This document shows positions 9,420-18,008 of a stretch of DNA of 64,000 nucleotides, in pieces. The stretch covers positions 186,001-250,000 of the forward strand of contig DATNPK010000111.1 of assembly GCA_036703275.1 (NCBI GenBank). The letters are read 5' to 3'. Origin of the DNA: Coleofasciculaceae cyanobacterium. Its GTDB lineage: Bacteria > Cyanobacteriota > Cyanobacteriia > Cyanobacteriales > Xenococcaceae. Both the position numbers and the translations under genes were made by a program. The notes beneath the pieces were generated by a model. It was not told the origin of the DNA. It ran no database searches and saw only the letters and a program-made list of their open reading frames with translations. Position 1 is the first letter of the stretch. Each line of letters starts with the position of its first letter.

Positions 9420-9461
9420 AGCGATCGCCACCTGATGAAAAAACAGTAGCGATCGCTTTTT
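9420..9461 (+). terminator. Terminator-like hairpin made from two HIP1 octamers
   Basis: AGCGATCGC at 9420-9428 pairs with GCGATCGCT at 9449-9457 across a 20-base loop and is followed by a T run (9457-9461). Two copies of the highly repeated HIP1 octamer thus form a nine-base-pair stem with a U tail. It could stop transcription coming from rpsU or the repeat region, but no transcript is demonstrated. Confidence 0.35.
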
Positions 9462-9479
9462 GCTATCATCTTGCCACAT

Positions 9480-10195
9480 TGGCAAAAAGCCAGAACCAAT
9501 TTAGTTAGCTACAATCGCTTTGTTGAGTTAATGCCTTGGTCTTTAATGTTATTGTGTTGTTTCCTCAACACCGGCAAAGGAGAAGTGAGAATTAGTTTGG
9601 TCGATTCAACAGCGATAACAGTGTATCTGCCATGTCGCAGCAGGTCTGAGCAAGTATTTCCCGACATTGCTGGTTGGGTCAGGATCCCCGCCGTCCTTTA
9701 GGGCATATGCTTACTTCATACCGCTCCGCGACGCGAAGCTAGTGCTTTAGCATACCGCTTCGCATATGCCTGAGCGTTGGTCAAAAACTCGATGGGGTGG
9801 CACGATGGTTTTAAGCTTCATCTGATGATTAATGATAGAGGTGAGTTGCTTGCTTTTAAATTGACGTAGTGCAAATGTGGATGAGAGAAAACCATTACCA
9901 GATCTGCTTCTAGGTATCTTCGCTAAATTATTTGGCGACCGTGGTTACATCTGTCTAGATCTTTTTGAGCAGCTTTAGGAACAACAACTCCAGTTAATTA
10001 CTCGATCTCAAAAGAAGATGAAACAGAAGCTTGTTCAACTGATTGACCAAATTCTTGGGCGTAAAAGAGCGATAACATCGAGACTGTCAACGACCAACTC
10101 CAAAATATCTTTCAAATCGAACATTGAAGACAGCGTAGTAGGGGGAATTTTTTAGTAAATCTGATGGCTGGATTGATTGCTTATACCTATCTACC
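9480..10195 (+). pseudogene. Decayed IS982-type transposase
   Basis: Pieces of an IS982-family DDE transposase can be read in several frames: SYNRFVELMPWSLMLLCCFL and a degraded IDST-like block VDSTAITVYLPCR, then after an inserted repeat (9686-9774) DGFKLHLMINDRGELLAFKL, then frameshifted traces of LFGDRGYI, KKMKQKLVQLIDQILGRKRA, and finally NLMAGLIAYTYLPNKATQ. The order matches the family, but there are many frameshifts and stops, the N-terminal third is missing and no terminal inverted repeats are evident. This is an old insertion sequence corpse between rpsU and the histidine kinase. Confidence 0.65.
9686..9774. repeat. Family A repeat inserted in the dead IS982-type gene
   Basis: Blocks CCGTCCTTTAGGGCATATGC, ATACCGCTCCGCGACGCGAAGC, TGCTTTAGCATACCGCTTCGC interrupt the transposase reading between the '..FPDIAGW' segment and 'DGFKLH'. 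The same blocks occur near 33900 and 2860-3180. Intergenic repeats of this family therefore can land in coding sequence, here an already mobile gene. Confidence 0.65.
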
Positions 10196-10335
10196 TAACA
10201 AAGCGACTCAATCAAAACACCGTAGTATTGATTTAGAGCCAATTGAATTACTGGCACTACCTTCTGCTACTTTCTAACTTGGTCGAACTCACGTTGATTG
10301 AGGTAACAATAAATTAAGCTCACTGTAATTAAACT

Positions 10336-11802
10336 GTGGATTTAATACCCGTTGTCGATAACCAAGAATATTTATTGTGCGATCGCAATTTGAGCATCAC
10401 GCAATTTTCGGCTGGCGTTCAAAAATATGCCGAACAACCTATTGCAATTGGCGAAGATATTAGAGTCGGCTTTCCCGAAATTGTTGGCTTAGAATCAACC
10501 TGCCAAGAAATACTTTTGGGACGACAAACAAGCTTTATTTTAGAGACTATTTCTCGCGATCGGCAACTGGTGGATCGGGTTTTATATTTTGATTTATCGA
10601 TTACAGCTATAGAAGAGCATCTGGCTATTTTTTTAGAAGATGTCACGGAATCGACTTTAGCTCAACAATCATCGATGCAAAAACTAAATGAGGCAGAAAT
10701 TACCCTTAATAAGCTGCAAAGATTTCAATACTGTACCAACAAAATTATTGCTTCGATGCGAGACGTTTTGTTGATTACATCTCCTCAAGGAAAGATAGAA
10801 CGAGTCAATAAATCAACTACCGAACTATTTAAGCAGAAAAGATCACAGTTAATTAATCAATCGATCGATAATTTAATTCCAGATTCTAGCTTCAATCATC
10901 ATCAAATATACAGTTCTTTATTAGCTTCACAAGATGCTGTTAAAAAGATCGAGGTTAACTTGATCAGCAAACAACAACAAACGATTCAGATTGAGTTTGA
11001 CTGTTTTGTAGCGCCAACAGAGATCAAAGACTTTTTCAACTGTGTATATATAGGTAGAGATGTTACCGCTAGAAAGCACGCAGAAACTGAAATTCGTAAA
11101 TCTCTTGCCAAAGAAAAAGAACTAACAGAGTTGAAGTCAGGATTTATTTCCATGGCTTCTCATGAATTTCGTAATCCCCTGAGTAGTATTTTACTCTGCG
11201 TCCAAAATTTGCGAGAAGATTCTAATTTAAGCAATTCAAACCGCGAGTTTTATCTGCAATCAATTCAAGATGCAGCTTTGACCATGAATTCCTTATTAGA
11301 AGATATTTTAGTTTTAAGTAAAGCAGAATCAGACAAACAGAAATTAAAGTTAGAACCAATAGATTTAGAAAATTTCTGTCTTCAGATTATTCAAAAATTA
11401 GCTTCGATTTATGCAGGCAAAAAAGTTAATTTTGATTATCAAGTTGCCATCAAAGAAATTAATTTAGATCGAACGACAATTAGAAATATATTAAACAATT
11501 TATTATCAAATGCTCTAAAATATTCTCCTGCGGGTGCAACCGTAGAGTTAATTGTTTCTTATTCCACTCAACCAGCCAAAATTAAACTGCAAGTGCGCGA
11601 TCGCGGCATCGGTATTCCTCAAGAATCGCAAAAGCATTTGTTTGAATCTTTTTATCGTGCGAGCAATGTTTATAGCACTCCTGGAACGGGTTTAGGATTA
11701 TCGATTGTGAAAAAGTCCGTAGATTTATATCAGGGTTCAATAGCTGTTGATAGTCAGATAAATCGAGGCACAAATATTGCTGTTACACTGCCAATTAAGT
11801 AA
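10336..11802 (+). CDS. PAS-domain sensor histidine kinase
   Basis: A 488-residue soluble hybrid-free histidine kinase starting at GTG. An N-terminal PAS-like region (about 1-110) is followed by a second PAS domain about 130-248 (DVLLITSPQGKIERVNKS, then VYIGRDVTARKHAE). HisKA carries the phospho-acceptor His276 in SMASHEFRNPLSS. The HATPase domain shows the N box NLLSNALKYSP (Asn392), G1 DRGIGIP (422-428) and G2 GTGLGLS (450-456). No transmembrane segment is seen, so it senses a cytoplasmic signal. No response regulator is adjacent, so it is an orphan kinase. The signal is unknown. Confidence 0.9.
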   Translation: MDLIPVVDNQEYLLCDRNLSITQFSAGVQKYAEQPIAIGEDIRVGFPEIVGLESTCQEILLGRQTSFILETISRDRQLVDRVLYFDLSITAIEEHLAIFLEDVTESTLAQQSSMQKLNEAEITLNKLQRFQYCTNKIIASMRDVLLITSPQGKIERVNKSTTELFKQKRSQLINQSIDNLIPDSSFNHHQIYSSLLASQDAVKKIEVNLISKQQQTIQIEFDCFVAPTEIKDFFNCVYIGRDVTARKHAETEIRKSLAKEKELTELKSGFISMASHEFRNPLSSILLCVQNLREDSNLSNSNREFYLQSIQDAALTMNSLLEDILVLSKAESDKQKLKLEPIDLENFCLQIIQKLASIYAGKKVNFDYQVAIKEINLDRTTIRNILNNLLSNALKYSPAGATVELIVSYSTQPAKIKLQVRDRGIGIPQESQKHLFESFYRASNVYSTPGTGLGLSIVKKSVDLYQGSIAVDSQINRGTNIAVTLPIK

Positions 11803-12006
11803 ATTTTTGAAGTCTTGGGTTGTTTTTTAAGAAATTCCAACACCAGTCAAATTTTTGGCGTAGAATGCGAGATCATAACTGCCCTGCCAGTTGATTCTAT
11901 TCACATTAATATAAGATCTTATGTAAGTTTTGTCTAAGTATCTATTACCCTTTTATTTTAGGTCAATTTACCACTTTATCTGTTTGAGAAGAAATTATCT
12001 ATACCT

Positions 12007-12648
12007 ATGAATGAGATAACCAAGGCAGAAATGCGTAAAAGGCTGGGTAACATTACTCAGCTACAAGATCTTTTGTTTGGCGAACAAATTAACCAATATA
12101 ATCATAAGTTAGAACAATACAACCAGAGACTAAATCACTTAGAAGCAAATTCGCAAAAGTTTCAACTGCTTATTGAAGAGCGAATGGCTCAACTAGAAAA
12201 CAAGCTGCTGCACAAAATAAATGCGATCGCTAATTCTCAGCGAAAAATTAAATACGTCAATCTTACAGCTCAACAAGAGCAGAGTAAAATACAGCAACAG
12301 CTTGATACGTTATCTCAACACAGCTACGAAAATATAGATTTTTTACAAAATAGTCTTAATGCTAAGGCGAATAGTCTTAAAATGGAGATTGCTCAATCCA
12401 AATCCGCTTCAGACCAAGATTTACAGCTACTCAAGCAGCAAATATTTGAAAAATTAGAATCTAGCCTAACAGAATTATCGACCAATAAGGTTTCTCGCGG
12501 TGATTTAGCAGAAGTTTTGTTTGAACTATGTCTTAAGTTAAAAAAAACAGACGCTAATTTAGAATTACCTGAGAGTGTAGCAGATGACAAATCAGAGCAG
12601 TCTGAATTTGATACTCATGCTGATTTGATGCTTCCCGAAACAAAATAG
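12007..12648 (+). CDS. Coiled-coil protein of unknown function
   Basis: A 213-residue protein dominated by Gln/Leu/Lys heptads from about residue 15 to 180 (INQYNHKLEQYNQRLNHLE, LEESLTEL-like repeats), with an acidic tail (DDKSEQSEFDTHADLML). It has no catalytic motif, signal peptide or membrane helix. Near the start, AEMRKRLGNITQLQDLLFGE looks like a conserved N-terminal motif, and VSRGDLAEVLFELCLKLK (about 163-180) a conserved C-terminal one. It may be a structural or scaffolding protein of cyanobacteria. The family is not recognised, and its neighbours give no functional clue. Confidence 0.7.
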   Translation: MNEITKAEMRKRLGNITQLQDLLFGEQINQYNHKLEQYNQRLNHLEANSQKFQLLIEERMAQLENKLLHKINAIANSQRKIKYVNLTAQQEQSKIQQQLDTLSQHSYENIDFLQNSLNAKANSLKMEIAQSKSASDQDLQLLKQQIFEKLESSLTELSTNKVSRGDLAEVLFELCLKLKKTDANLELPESVADDKSEQSEFDTHADLMLPETK

Positions 12649-12759
12649 AGCGGCTAGTCATTGATATTCATTGATATCAAGTCAATCAAACCAAACATTT
12701 TAAATGCAGTCAAGACAATCTGAAGGTTCGCTCGAAGCTTCTGGTTTAAAGATATTTAC

Positions 12760-13631
12760 CGAATTGTGCCGTAAAGCCCCATGTCTAAAGCCAGGGGCTT
12801 TACGGCAGGCTTAGCATTGGCGGATTTATTTTATGCTGATATGCTAGCATAAGATTATGTTAGTTTTAGAAGCCAAGATATACGCAAAACAAGCTCAATA
12901 CTAAGCGATAGACGAAGCCGTTCTAACGGCACAGTTCATACGCAACAAAGCACTACGCTATTGGATGGATAACAAAGGAGTAGGAAAATACGATTTAAGC
13001 GCGTACTGCAAAGTATTAGCTGCCGAGTTTCCTTTTGCTGAGGCGTTAAATTCAATGGCTAGACAATCAAGTGCAGACAGAGCTTGGGCTGCGATCTCTC
13101 GTTTTTATCAAAACTGCCAGAAAAAGATACGCCTTAAAGCACTTAAAGATAAGTAGGCAGCGTAAAGATCATGCCGTGAAGTTGGCACGATGCGTAATCA
13201 CATCTAACGATGTAGTCGCCTATGAAGACTTAACAATTGCCAAAGGAGTAAAAAATCACAATCTGGCAAAGTCCATCACTGATGTAGGTTGGTATCAATT
13301 TAGAGTTTGGTTAGAGTATTTTGGTTATAAGTTGGGCAAGATCACAATTGCTGTCCCGCCGCAATATACCTCGGTTAAATGCTCCGAGTGTGGAGCAAAA
13401 GTAACCAAAACACTTAGCACTAGAACTCATAAATGTAAATGTGGCTGCATTTTAGATCGAGATGAGAATGCAGCTAGAAACATTCTTTCGATAGGGCTAA
13501 GTACCGTAGGGCATACGGGATCTACTAAAGCTTGGGGAGAATAAACCTCTATTTTGGTTGATGAAAATCTGCTTAAGTAAGTTTTTTCAGTGAACCAAGA
13601 ATCCCCTGCGTTTACGCATGGGGAGTGTCAA
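12760..13631 (+). mobile_element. IS200/IS605-family element remnant (tnpB only)
   Basis: Boundaries are read from the sequence. The left flank ends in TTAC (12756-12759) and the element ends in TCAA (13628-13631). The left hairpin has a 13-bp stem (12768-12780 with 12794-12806) containing AAAG directly before its CCCC core. The right hairpin (13603-13623) is directly preceded by GAAT (13599-13602). TTAC/AAAG and TCAA/GAAT are the cleavage-site and guide pairs established for IS608. Deleting exactly this interval restores the host reading frame. It has no tnpA and a broken tnpB, so it is dead unless mobilised in trans. Confidence 0.85.
12857..13544 (+). pseudogene. TnpB pseudogene, internal deletion and stop
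   Basis: The N-terminus reads MLVLEAKIYAKQAQY, a TAA, then AIDEAVLTAQFIRNKALRYW and on to RAWAAISRFYQNCQKKI. The frame then shifts and jumps to the C-terminal part: ISRQRKDHAVKLARCVITS, AYEDLTIAKGVKNHNLAKS, the zinc-ribbon pairs C-S-E-C and C-K-C, and DRDENAARNILS. The central part, including the first RuvC motif, is deleted. About 230 codons remain of a roughly 400-codon gene. It belongs to a TnpB branch different from the two other tnpB genes in the window. Confidence 0.85.
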
Positions 13632-14555
13632 AACGTACCAGGCGGGTAAAATTTTAATTGGTCTACAACCCAACGGCAGGCTATCAGTTTTTGAACGTAC
13701 TTTTGACCGCTGTATGGGTTTATGGGTTCAACAATCAGCTCTATATCTTAGTTCTCAGTATCAAATCTGGGGGTTTCAAAATGCTCTTAAACCTGAGCAA
13801 ACCTATAATAGTTATGATTGTCTTTATATTCCCTAATTTAGCCACGTTAGAGATTTGGATATATACAACTCGGTGGTCGATCGCTCGAATAAATTAGTAT
13901 TTGCTAATACTCTGTTTAACTGTTTAGGCACAGTCAGCCAGACTCATAGTTTTTAACCCCTGTGGCAACCACCTTTCATTTTGCAGCTGATTGCTGAAGA
14001 CAGATGTCATCTCAATGGTTACTAAATTCAGGTACGGGAGAATATTGGTTACATCGAGCGCCAACTATGAACTTTCGAGCCTGTAGTCTTTTGTCCTGGA
14101 TATTTACGTGGCTGCGCTTTTTATAAAAATTATGCCGTAGTCGGTTTATCTCAATCGAGAAACAAAACTTTTTCTGGATTACTATTAGACGACAAACTAA
14201 AGCAGTCAGCAACAGAATCATTCTGTGGACTGTTGGCAATTGATTTATTAAGTGGAAAAATTGCTCACTGGCTACTTTTAGAAGGAATAGTTAGTGAGCT
14301 ATATGATGTAGCACTATTGCCAAAAATAAGAAGACCAATGGCGATTGGTCTAAAATCTGATGAAATTAACCGACTGATTACAATTGATCGGTTATAATTG
14401 CAGGAATTTAATTATTTATCTATCAAGTTTATACGCAGGAGCTACTATTATTTAGTATTTTTAGTATTGTTTTTTGGTTTAGATACAGCATTATTACTTA
14501 TAGGATCAATTTTCTGAACTAAGCAGCTATTTTAAAAGCATAATCACTTTGACCC

Positions 14556-15128
14556 ATGAATAAATGTGGCACGACGATTATTTTAACTGGGCTATCCATT
14601 ATATTAATTAATAATTTGGCGATCGCCAAACAAACTTCTACAAAATTTTTTAACACCTGCAATCAACCAATTAATCAACCTTCATCAGCTATTAATACAA
14701 TTACAAAAGAGCTCAAATTTGCAACTGTTTCAAACAATTCAAATGCAGTAGCCTCTGCTAAATCTAATCTAGATAATACTCAAGCGAGCTTTTGGTGGGC
14801 AGCAGAACAGTTCGATCCTTTCAATGGTAAATTAGTCGAAAAATGGCTTACCTATCCTCAAAAACATCAGATCAATTTAATTGTTGATTGGCAATTATGG
14901 ACTTTATTGGATTATTTTGGACGTTATCGTTTTGTCAATCAATTTGGTACAGTAGCTAGAAAATATGGCTATAGTCTGAATATTTTTAATCAAACTAATC
15001 AATGTTTAGCAAGCTATAAATATAATCCTGCAAGTAGTCCACCTAAATGGGAACTTAATTTAGAAAAATCTGGTAGGGATAGTTTGCCGATTGAACCACA
15101 GCTACAGCCAAACGATGAAGAATTTTAA
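14556..15128 (+). CDS. Conserved hypothetical secreted or lipid-anchored protein
   Basis: A 190-residue protein with an N-terminal hydrophobic stretch (MNKCGTTIILTGLSIILINN, then LAIAKQ) that fits a signal peptide cleaved after AIA. The mature part has a low-complexity Ser/Asn linker (about 55-75), followed by a conserved-looking globular block SFWWAAEQFDPFNGKLVEKW, TYPQKHQINLIVDWQLWTLL and DYFGRYRFVNQFGTVARKYG. Aromatic-rich segments of this sort are seen in cyanobacterial conserved proteins of unknown function. Periplasmic or thylakoid-lumen location is inferred from the leader. It has no operon partner. Confidence 0.72.
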   Translation: MNKCGTTIILTGLSIILINNLAIAKQTSTKFFNTCNQPINQPSSAINTITKELKFATVSNNSNAVASAKSNLDNTQASFWWAAEQFDPFNGKLVEKWLTYPQKHQINLIVDWQLWTLLDYFGRYRFVNQFGTVARKYGYSLNIFNQTNQCLASYKYNPASSPPKWELNLEKSGRDSLPIEPQLQPNDEEF

Positions 15129-15277
15129 AGAAACTTGGAATAACTCTAGTGAACGCTACTCTGGCTGAGGCAGTTCAATTGTGAAATCAATTTTTGTCCA
15201 GCATATTTGACATCGAACAACATCAAAAGTTGGAAGTAGTAGAACATCGACAAAGGCAATTTATGTCCAGGAACATT

Positions 15278-15304
15278 AAAAAAGGGTAGCAATATAAGCT
15301 ACCC
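15278..15304 (-). terminator. Rho-independent terminator of typA
   Basis: Read on the minus strand, GGGTAGC-TTATATT-GCTACCC forms a perfect seven-base-pair stem followed immediately by TTTTTT. It lies about 95 bases past the typA stop codon. GC-rich stem plus U tract is a canonical intrinsic terminator. Confidence 0.75.
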
Positions 15305-15398
15305 TGGTGAAATTAATTAAACTAGGCTATTTTTTTCCCGATTTAAATTAAATAAAAGCTAATTACAATTAGTAATCAAGCATTAACTATGAGTAAAT

Positions 15399-17189
15399 CT
15401 ATCTTTTCGCCAGCTTTTTAGTTCCAAGCTTGCGTAAGCGGATCGATTCTGGTGTAACCTCTACCAACTCATCAGAACCAATATATTCCAAGGCTCGTTC
15501 TAGACTCATTTCCATAGGTGATTGCAGCTGTACCAGCTCATCGCCACTAGCAGCACGATGGTTAGTTAGCTGTTTGGCTTTACATACATTCAAATCCAGA
15601 TCTTGAGAACGATTATGTTCGCCCACAATCATCCCTTTATAAACTTTAGTACCAGGAGTAATAAAGAATACTCCACGATCTTCAGCATTTTTGAGAGCAT
15701 AAAACGTTGCTATCCCCTCTTCAAAAGCAATGATGACACCGTTGTAGCGAGTTTCTAATTCTCCTGAGAAATCACGATACTCTAGGAAACTATGGTTCAT
15801 AATGCCTTCGCCACGAGTGATTCGGACAAAGTCACCGCGAAAACCAATCAAACCCCTAGCAGGGATGATAAACTCTAGTTGAGTTCGTCCACCGCCATTC
15901 TGCATATCTTTCATCTCGCCCTTACGCTGGCCGAGACGTTCAATGCAGCTTCCAACAGCAGCTTCTGGTACGTCTAACACAAGATATTCAAAAGGCTCAC
16001 AGGGTTTACCATTAATTTCTCGATAAATTACCTGGGGTTGAGATACTTGAAACTCATATCCTTCACGACGCATAGTTTCAATCAAGATACCTAAATGCAA
16101 TTCACCTCTACCCGATACTAAAAATTTCTCGGCAGAATCTCCATCTTCGACACGAAGTGCTACATTAGTTTCTAATTCTCGCATTAGGCGATCGCGAATC
16201 TGTCTGGAAGTTACATAGTTTCCTTCTTGACCCGCAAAAGGCGAATTATTAACCGAAAAAGTCATTTGTAATGTAGGCTCATCTACCTTAATCAAAGGCA
16301 GTGCTTGAGGTTCGTTTGGACAGGTAATAGTTTCTCCGATATTAGCGTCGGCAAAACCGGCAACTGCGACAATGTTTCCAGCGCTGGCTTCTTCTAATTC
16401 AACTCTGGCTAGTCCTTTAAAGCCCATCAATTTGGAAATTTTGGTTTTGACAATCTTTCCATCCTCTTTAATTAAGGCAGCTTGTTGACCAGCTCTTAAA
16501 ACGCCGTTATGAATTCTACCAATTACAATGCGACCCAAATAATCGGAATAGTCAAGAGTTGTTACCTGTAGCTGAAGGGGCTGGTCAACATCGCCTGCTG
16601 GTGGTGGAACATGATGCAGAATCGCCTCAAACAAGGGTTGCATATCTACACCCTCTTCTTCTATATTTTCTTTGACATATCCCTGTAAACCAGAGGCGTA
16701 AAGAGTGGTAAAGTCACATTGGTCGTCGTCTGCGCCCAGTTCTACGAATAAATCAAATACTTTATCAACTGCGCCATCAGGATGAGCGCGAGGACGGTCA
16801 ATTTTGTTAACTACAACGATTGGACGTAAGCCTTTCTCTAACGCTTTTTTAAGTACAAAACGGGTTTGAGGCATCGGACCTTCGTTAGCGTCAACGATCA
16901 AAATACAGCCGTCCACCATACCCAAAACTCGTTCGACTTCACCACCGAAGTCTGCGTGTCCTGGAGTATCGACAATGTTAATTAAAGTATCTTGATAACT
17001 AACGGCGGTGTTTTTAGACAGGATTGTAATTCCTCGCTCTCTTTCGAGGTCATTAGAGTCCATGACGCAATCTGGTACATCTTCGCCTTCGCGGAAAATA
17101 CCCGATTGTTTGAGTAGCGCATCTACGAGAGTTGTTTTACCGTGATCGACGTGGGCAATGATAGCAATGTTGCGAATAGGAAGAGACAT
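15399..17189 (-). CDS. typA: Ribosome-associated GTPase TypA/BipA
   Basis: The 596-residue translational GTPase of the EF-G superfamily binds the 70S ribosome and affects assembly and stress or cold translation. GTPase motifs: [10 protein letters not shown] (G1, about 12-21), [10 protein letters not shown] (G2), [10 protein letters not shown] (G3), NKIDRPRA (G4). Domain II, EF-G III/V-like domains ([20 protein letters not shown]) and the TypA-specific C-terminal domain ([20 protein letters not shown]) follow in order. Full length, with the terminal basic tail KKLAKR. Divergent from lspA, with a short shared upstream region. Confidence 0.97.
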   Translation of the reverse strand: MSLPIRNIAIIAHVDHGKTTLVDALLKQSGIFREGEDVPDCVMDSNDLERERGITILSKNTAVSYQDTLINIVDTPGHADFGGEVERVLGMVDGCILIVDANEGPMPQTRFVLKKALEKGLRPIVVVNKIDRPRAHPDGAVDKVFDLFVELGADDDQCDFTTLYASGLQGYVKENIEEEGVDMQPLFEAILHHVPPPAGDVDQPLQLQVTTLDYSDYLGRIVIGRIHNGVLRAGQQAALIKEDGKIVKTKISKLMGFKGLARVELEEASAGNIVAVAGFADANIGETITCPNEPQALPLIKVDEPTLQMTFSVNNSPFAGQEGNYVTSRQIRDRLMRELETNVALRVEDGDSAEKFLVSGRGELHLGILIETMRREGYEFQVSQPQVIYREINGKPCEPFEYLVLDVPEAAVGSCIERLGQRKGEMKDMQNGGGRTQLEFIIPARGLIGFRGDFVRITRGEGIMNHSFLEYRDFSGELETRYNGVIIAFEEGIATFYALKNAEDRGVFFITPGTKVYKGMIVGEHNRSQDLDLNVCKAKQLTNHRAASGDELVQLQSPMEMSLERALEYIGSDELVEVTPESIRLRKLGTKKLAKR

Positions 17190-17291
17190 ATGATTGGTCT
17201 ATAGACTTTTGTATCTTTGGCTCAAAGTTTCTTAATAATTATAGCTCAAGTTGGTTTTTATCTAGATCGAAATGTTATGAGGAAGAAATTA

Positions 17292-17765
17292 ATGAGACGG
17301 AAAAGAAGCTTTTGGCTAACAGCTATTTTGGGAATTATTCTCGATCAAATAACTAAATTTATAGTAGTACAAAATTTTGCCGAAGTTGGCGACACTTTTG
17401 CTTTATGGCAAGACGTGTTCCATTTAACTTATGTAATTAATACTGGTGCTGCCTTCAGCTTTTTTCGGGGAAAAGTTGAAATTTTACGCTGGATTTCTTT
17501 GATAGTAAGCTTAATTTTAATTATTTTTGTTTACTATTCTCCCCGGTTAAGTCGCTCCGAGCAATTAGGATATGGATTTATTTTAGCTGGGGCAATTGGG
17601 AACGGTATTGATCGCTTCTTTTTTGGTTATGTGGTAGATTTTTTAGATTTTCGCCTAATTAACTTTCCTGTATTTAATCTAGCCGACGTCGCGATTAATA
17701 TTGGCGTATTATTATTGCTAATCTCTAGTTTTTCTTTTCCATCTAAACCGACTCAAAAAAATTAA
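17292..17765 (+). CDS. lspA: Lipoprotein signal peptidase (SPase II)
   Basis: A polytopic inner-membrane aspartyl protease that removes signal peptides from prolipoproteins. Four hydrophobic segments are visible. Family motifs: ILDQITK near the start, VINTGAAFSFF, then GNGIDRFFFGYVVDFLDF and FNLADVAINIG, the last two supplying the catalytic Asp pair. The frame is open upstream to a TTG at 17217 and also has an ATG at 17277. The ATG at 17292 is preferred because AGGAAG precedes it by six bases and it gives the usual length (157 residues). Some annotations would start earlier. Confidence 0.92.
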   Translation: MRRKRSFWLTAILGIILDQITKFIVVQNFAEVGDTFALWQDVFHLTYVINTGAAFSFFRGKVEILRWISLIVSLILIIFVYYSPRLSRSEQLGYGFILAGAIGNGIDRFFFGYVVDFLDFRLINFPVFNLADVAINIGVLLLLISSFSFPSKPTQKN

Positions 17766-17771
17766 AAATCA

Positions 17772-17814
17772 CTGCTAATTTTTATTAGTAAGTCTAAAAG
17801 CTAAAAATTAGCAG
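17772..17814 (+). terminator. Hairpin after lspA
   Basis: CTGCTAATTTTT (17772-17783) is complementary to AAAAATTAGCAG (17803-17814) with a 19-base loop, just after the lspA stop. The long A/T-rich stem could end lspA transcription. No clear T tract follows, so it is a moderate call. The rest of the space to the GH57 gene shows nothing else. Confidence 0.45.
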
Positions 17815-18008
17815 CAGTTGCGCCTGAAGAACTTTTATTTAAGTTAGATATTATCGACATTATCGATTTAAATTGAGGCTTTTACTACAATAAAAGATCC
17901 CTCCAGCATTAGACAAAATACTGACAAGGGATAAAAAAATATTAACTGTGGTAAATGTTCTACTGCTGATAAATAACTGTAGTCAAGCAATAAGCTTTAA
18001 AGATCCTG

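Larger units (their letters stand above)
12704..14397 (+). pseudogene. Decayed TIGR03032-type gene split by an IS605-group element
   Basis: Removing 12760-13631 joins the ATG at 12704 (MQSRQSEGSLEASGLKIF) in frame to TTYQAGKILIGLQPNGRL, SVFERTFDRCMGLW, then frameshifted pieces (KLVFANTLFNCLGTVSQTH; EDRCHLNG) and, after an apparent internal deletion near 14020, FEPVVFCPGYLRGCAFYKNY, AVVGLSQSRNKTFSGLLLD, GIVSELYDVALLPKIRRPMA and a stop at 14395. These are hallmark segments of the TIGR03032 family, conserved proteins of unknown biochemical function with a propeller-like repeat appearance. Several frameshifts, stops and a large deletion make it non-functional, apart from the insertion itself. Confidence 0.72.

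Noticed and set aside
9471-9701. A 76-codon frame as a separate gene
   Set aside because: It is one readable section of the decayed IS982-type transposase, ended by an inserted family A repeat.
13618-13897. Small open frames right after the first IS605-group element
   Set aside because: They are pieces of the TIGR03032-like pseudogene, with the first few codons supplied by the right end of the element.
15129-15277. A possible gene or IS trace after the 190-residue secreted protein
   Set aside because: Short frame pieces (for example RQRQFMSRN) do not form a continuous protein in any frame and no family was recognised.
17217-17291. A TTG-started longer LspA
   Set aside because: The extra 25 residues lack a ribosome site, while AGGAAG precedes the ATG at 17292 at good spacing; the shorter form has the usual family length.
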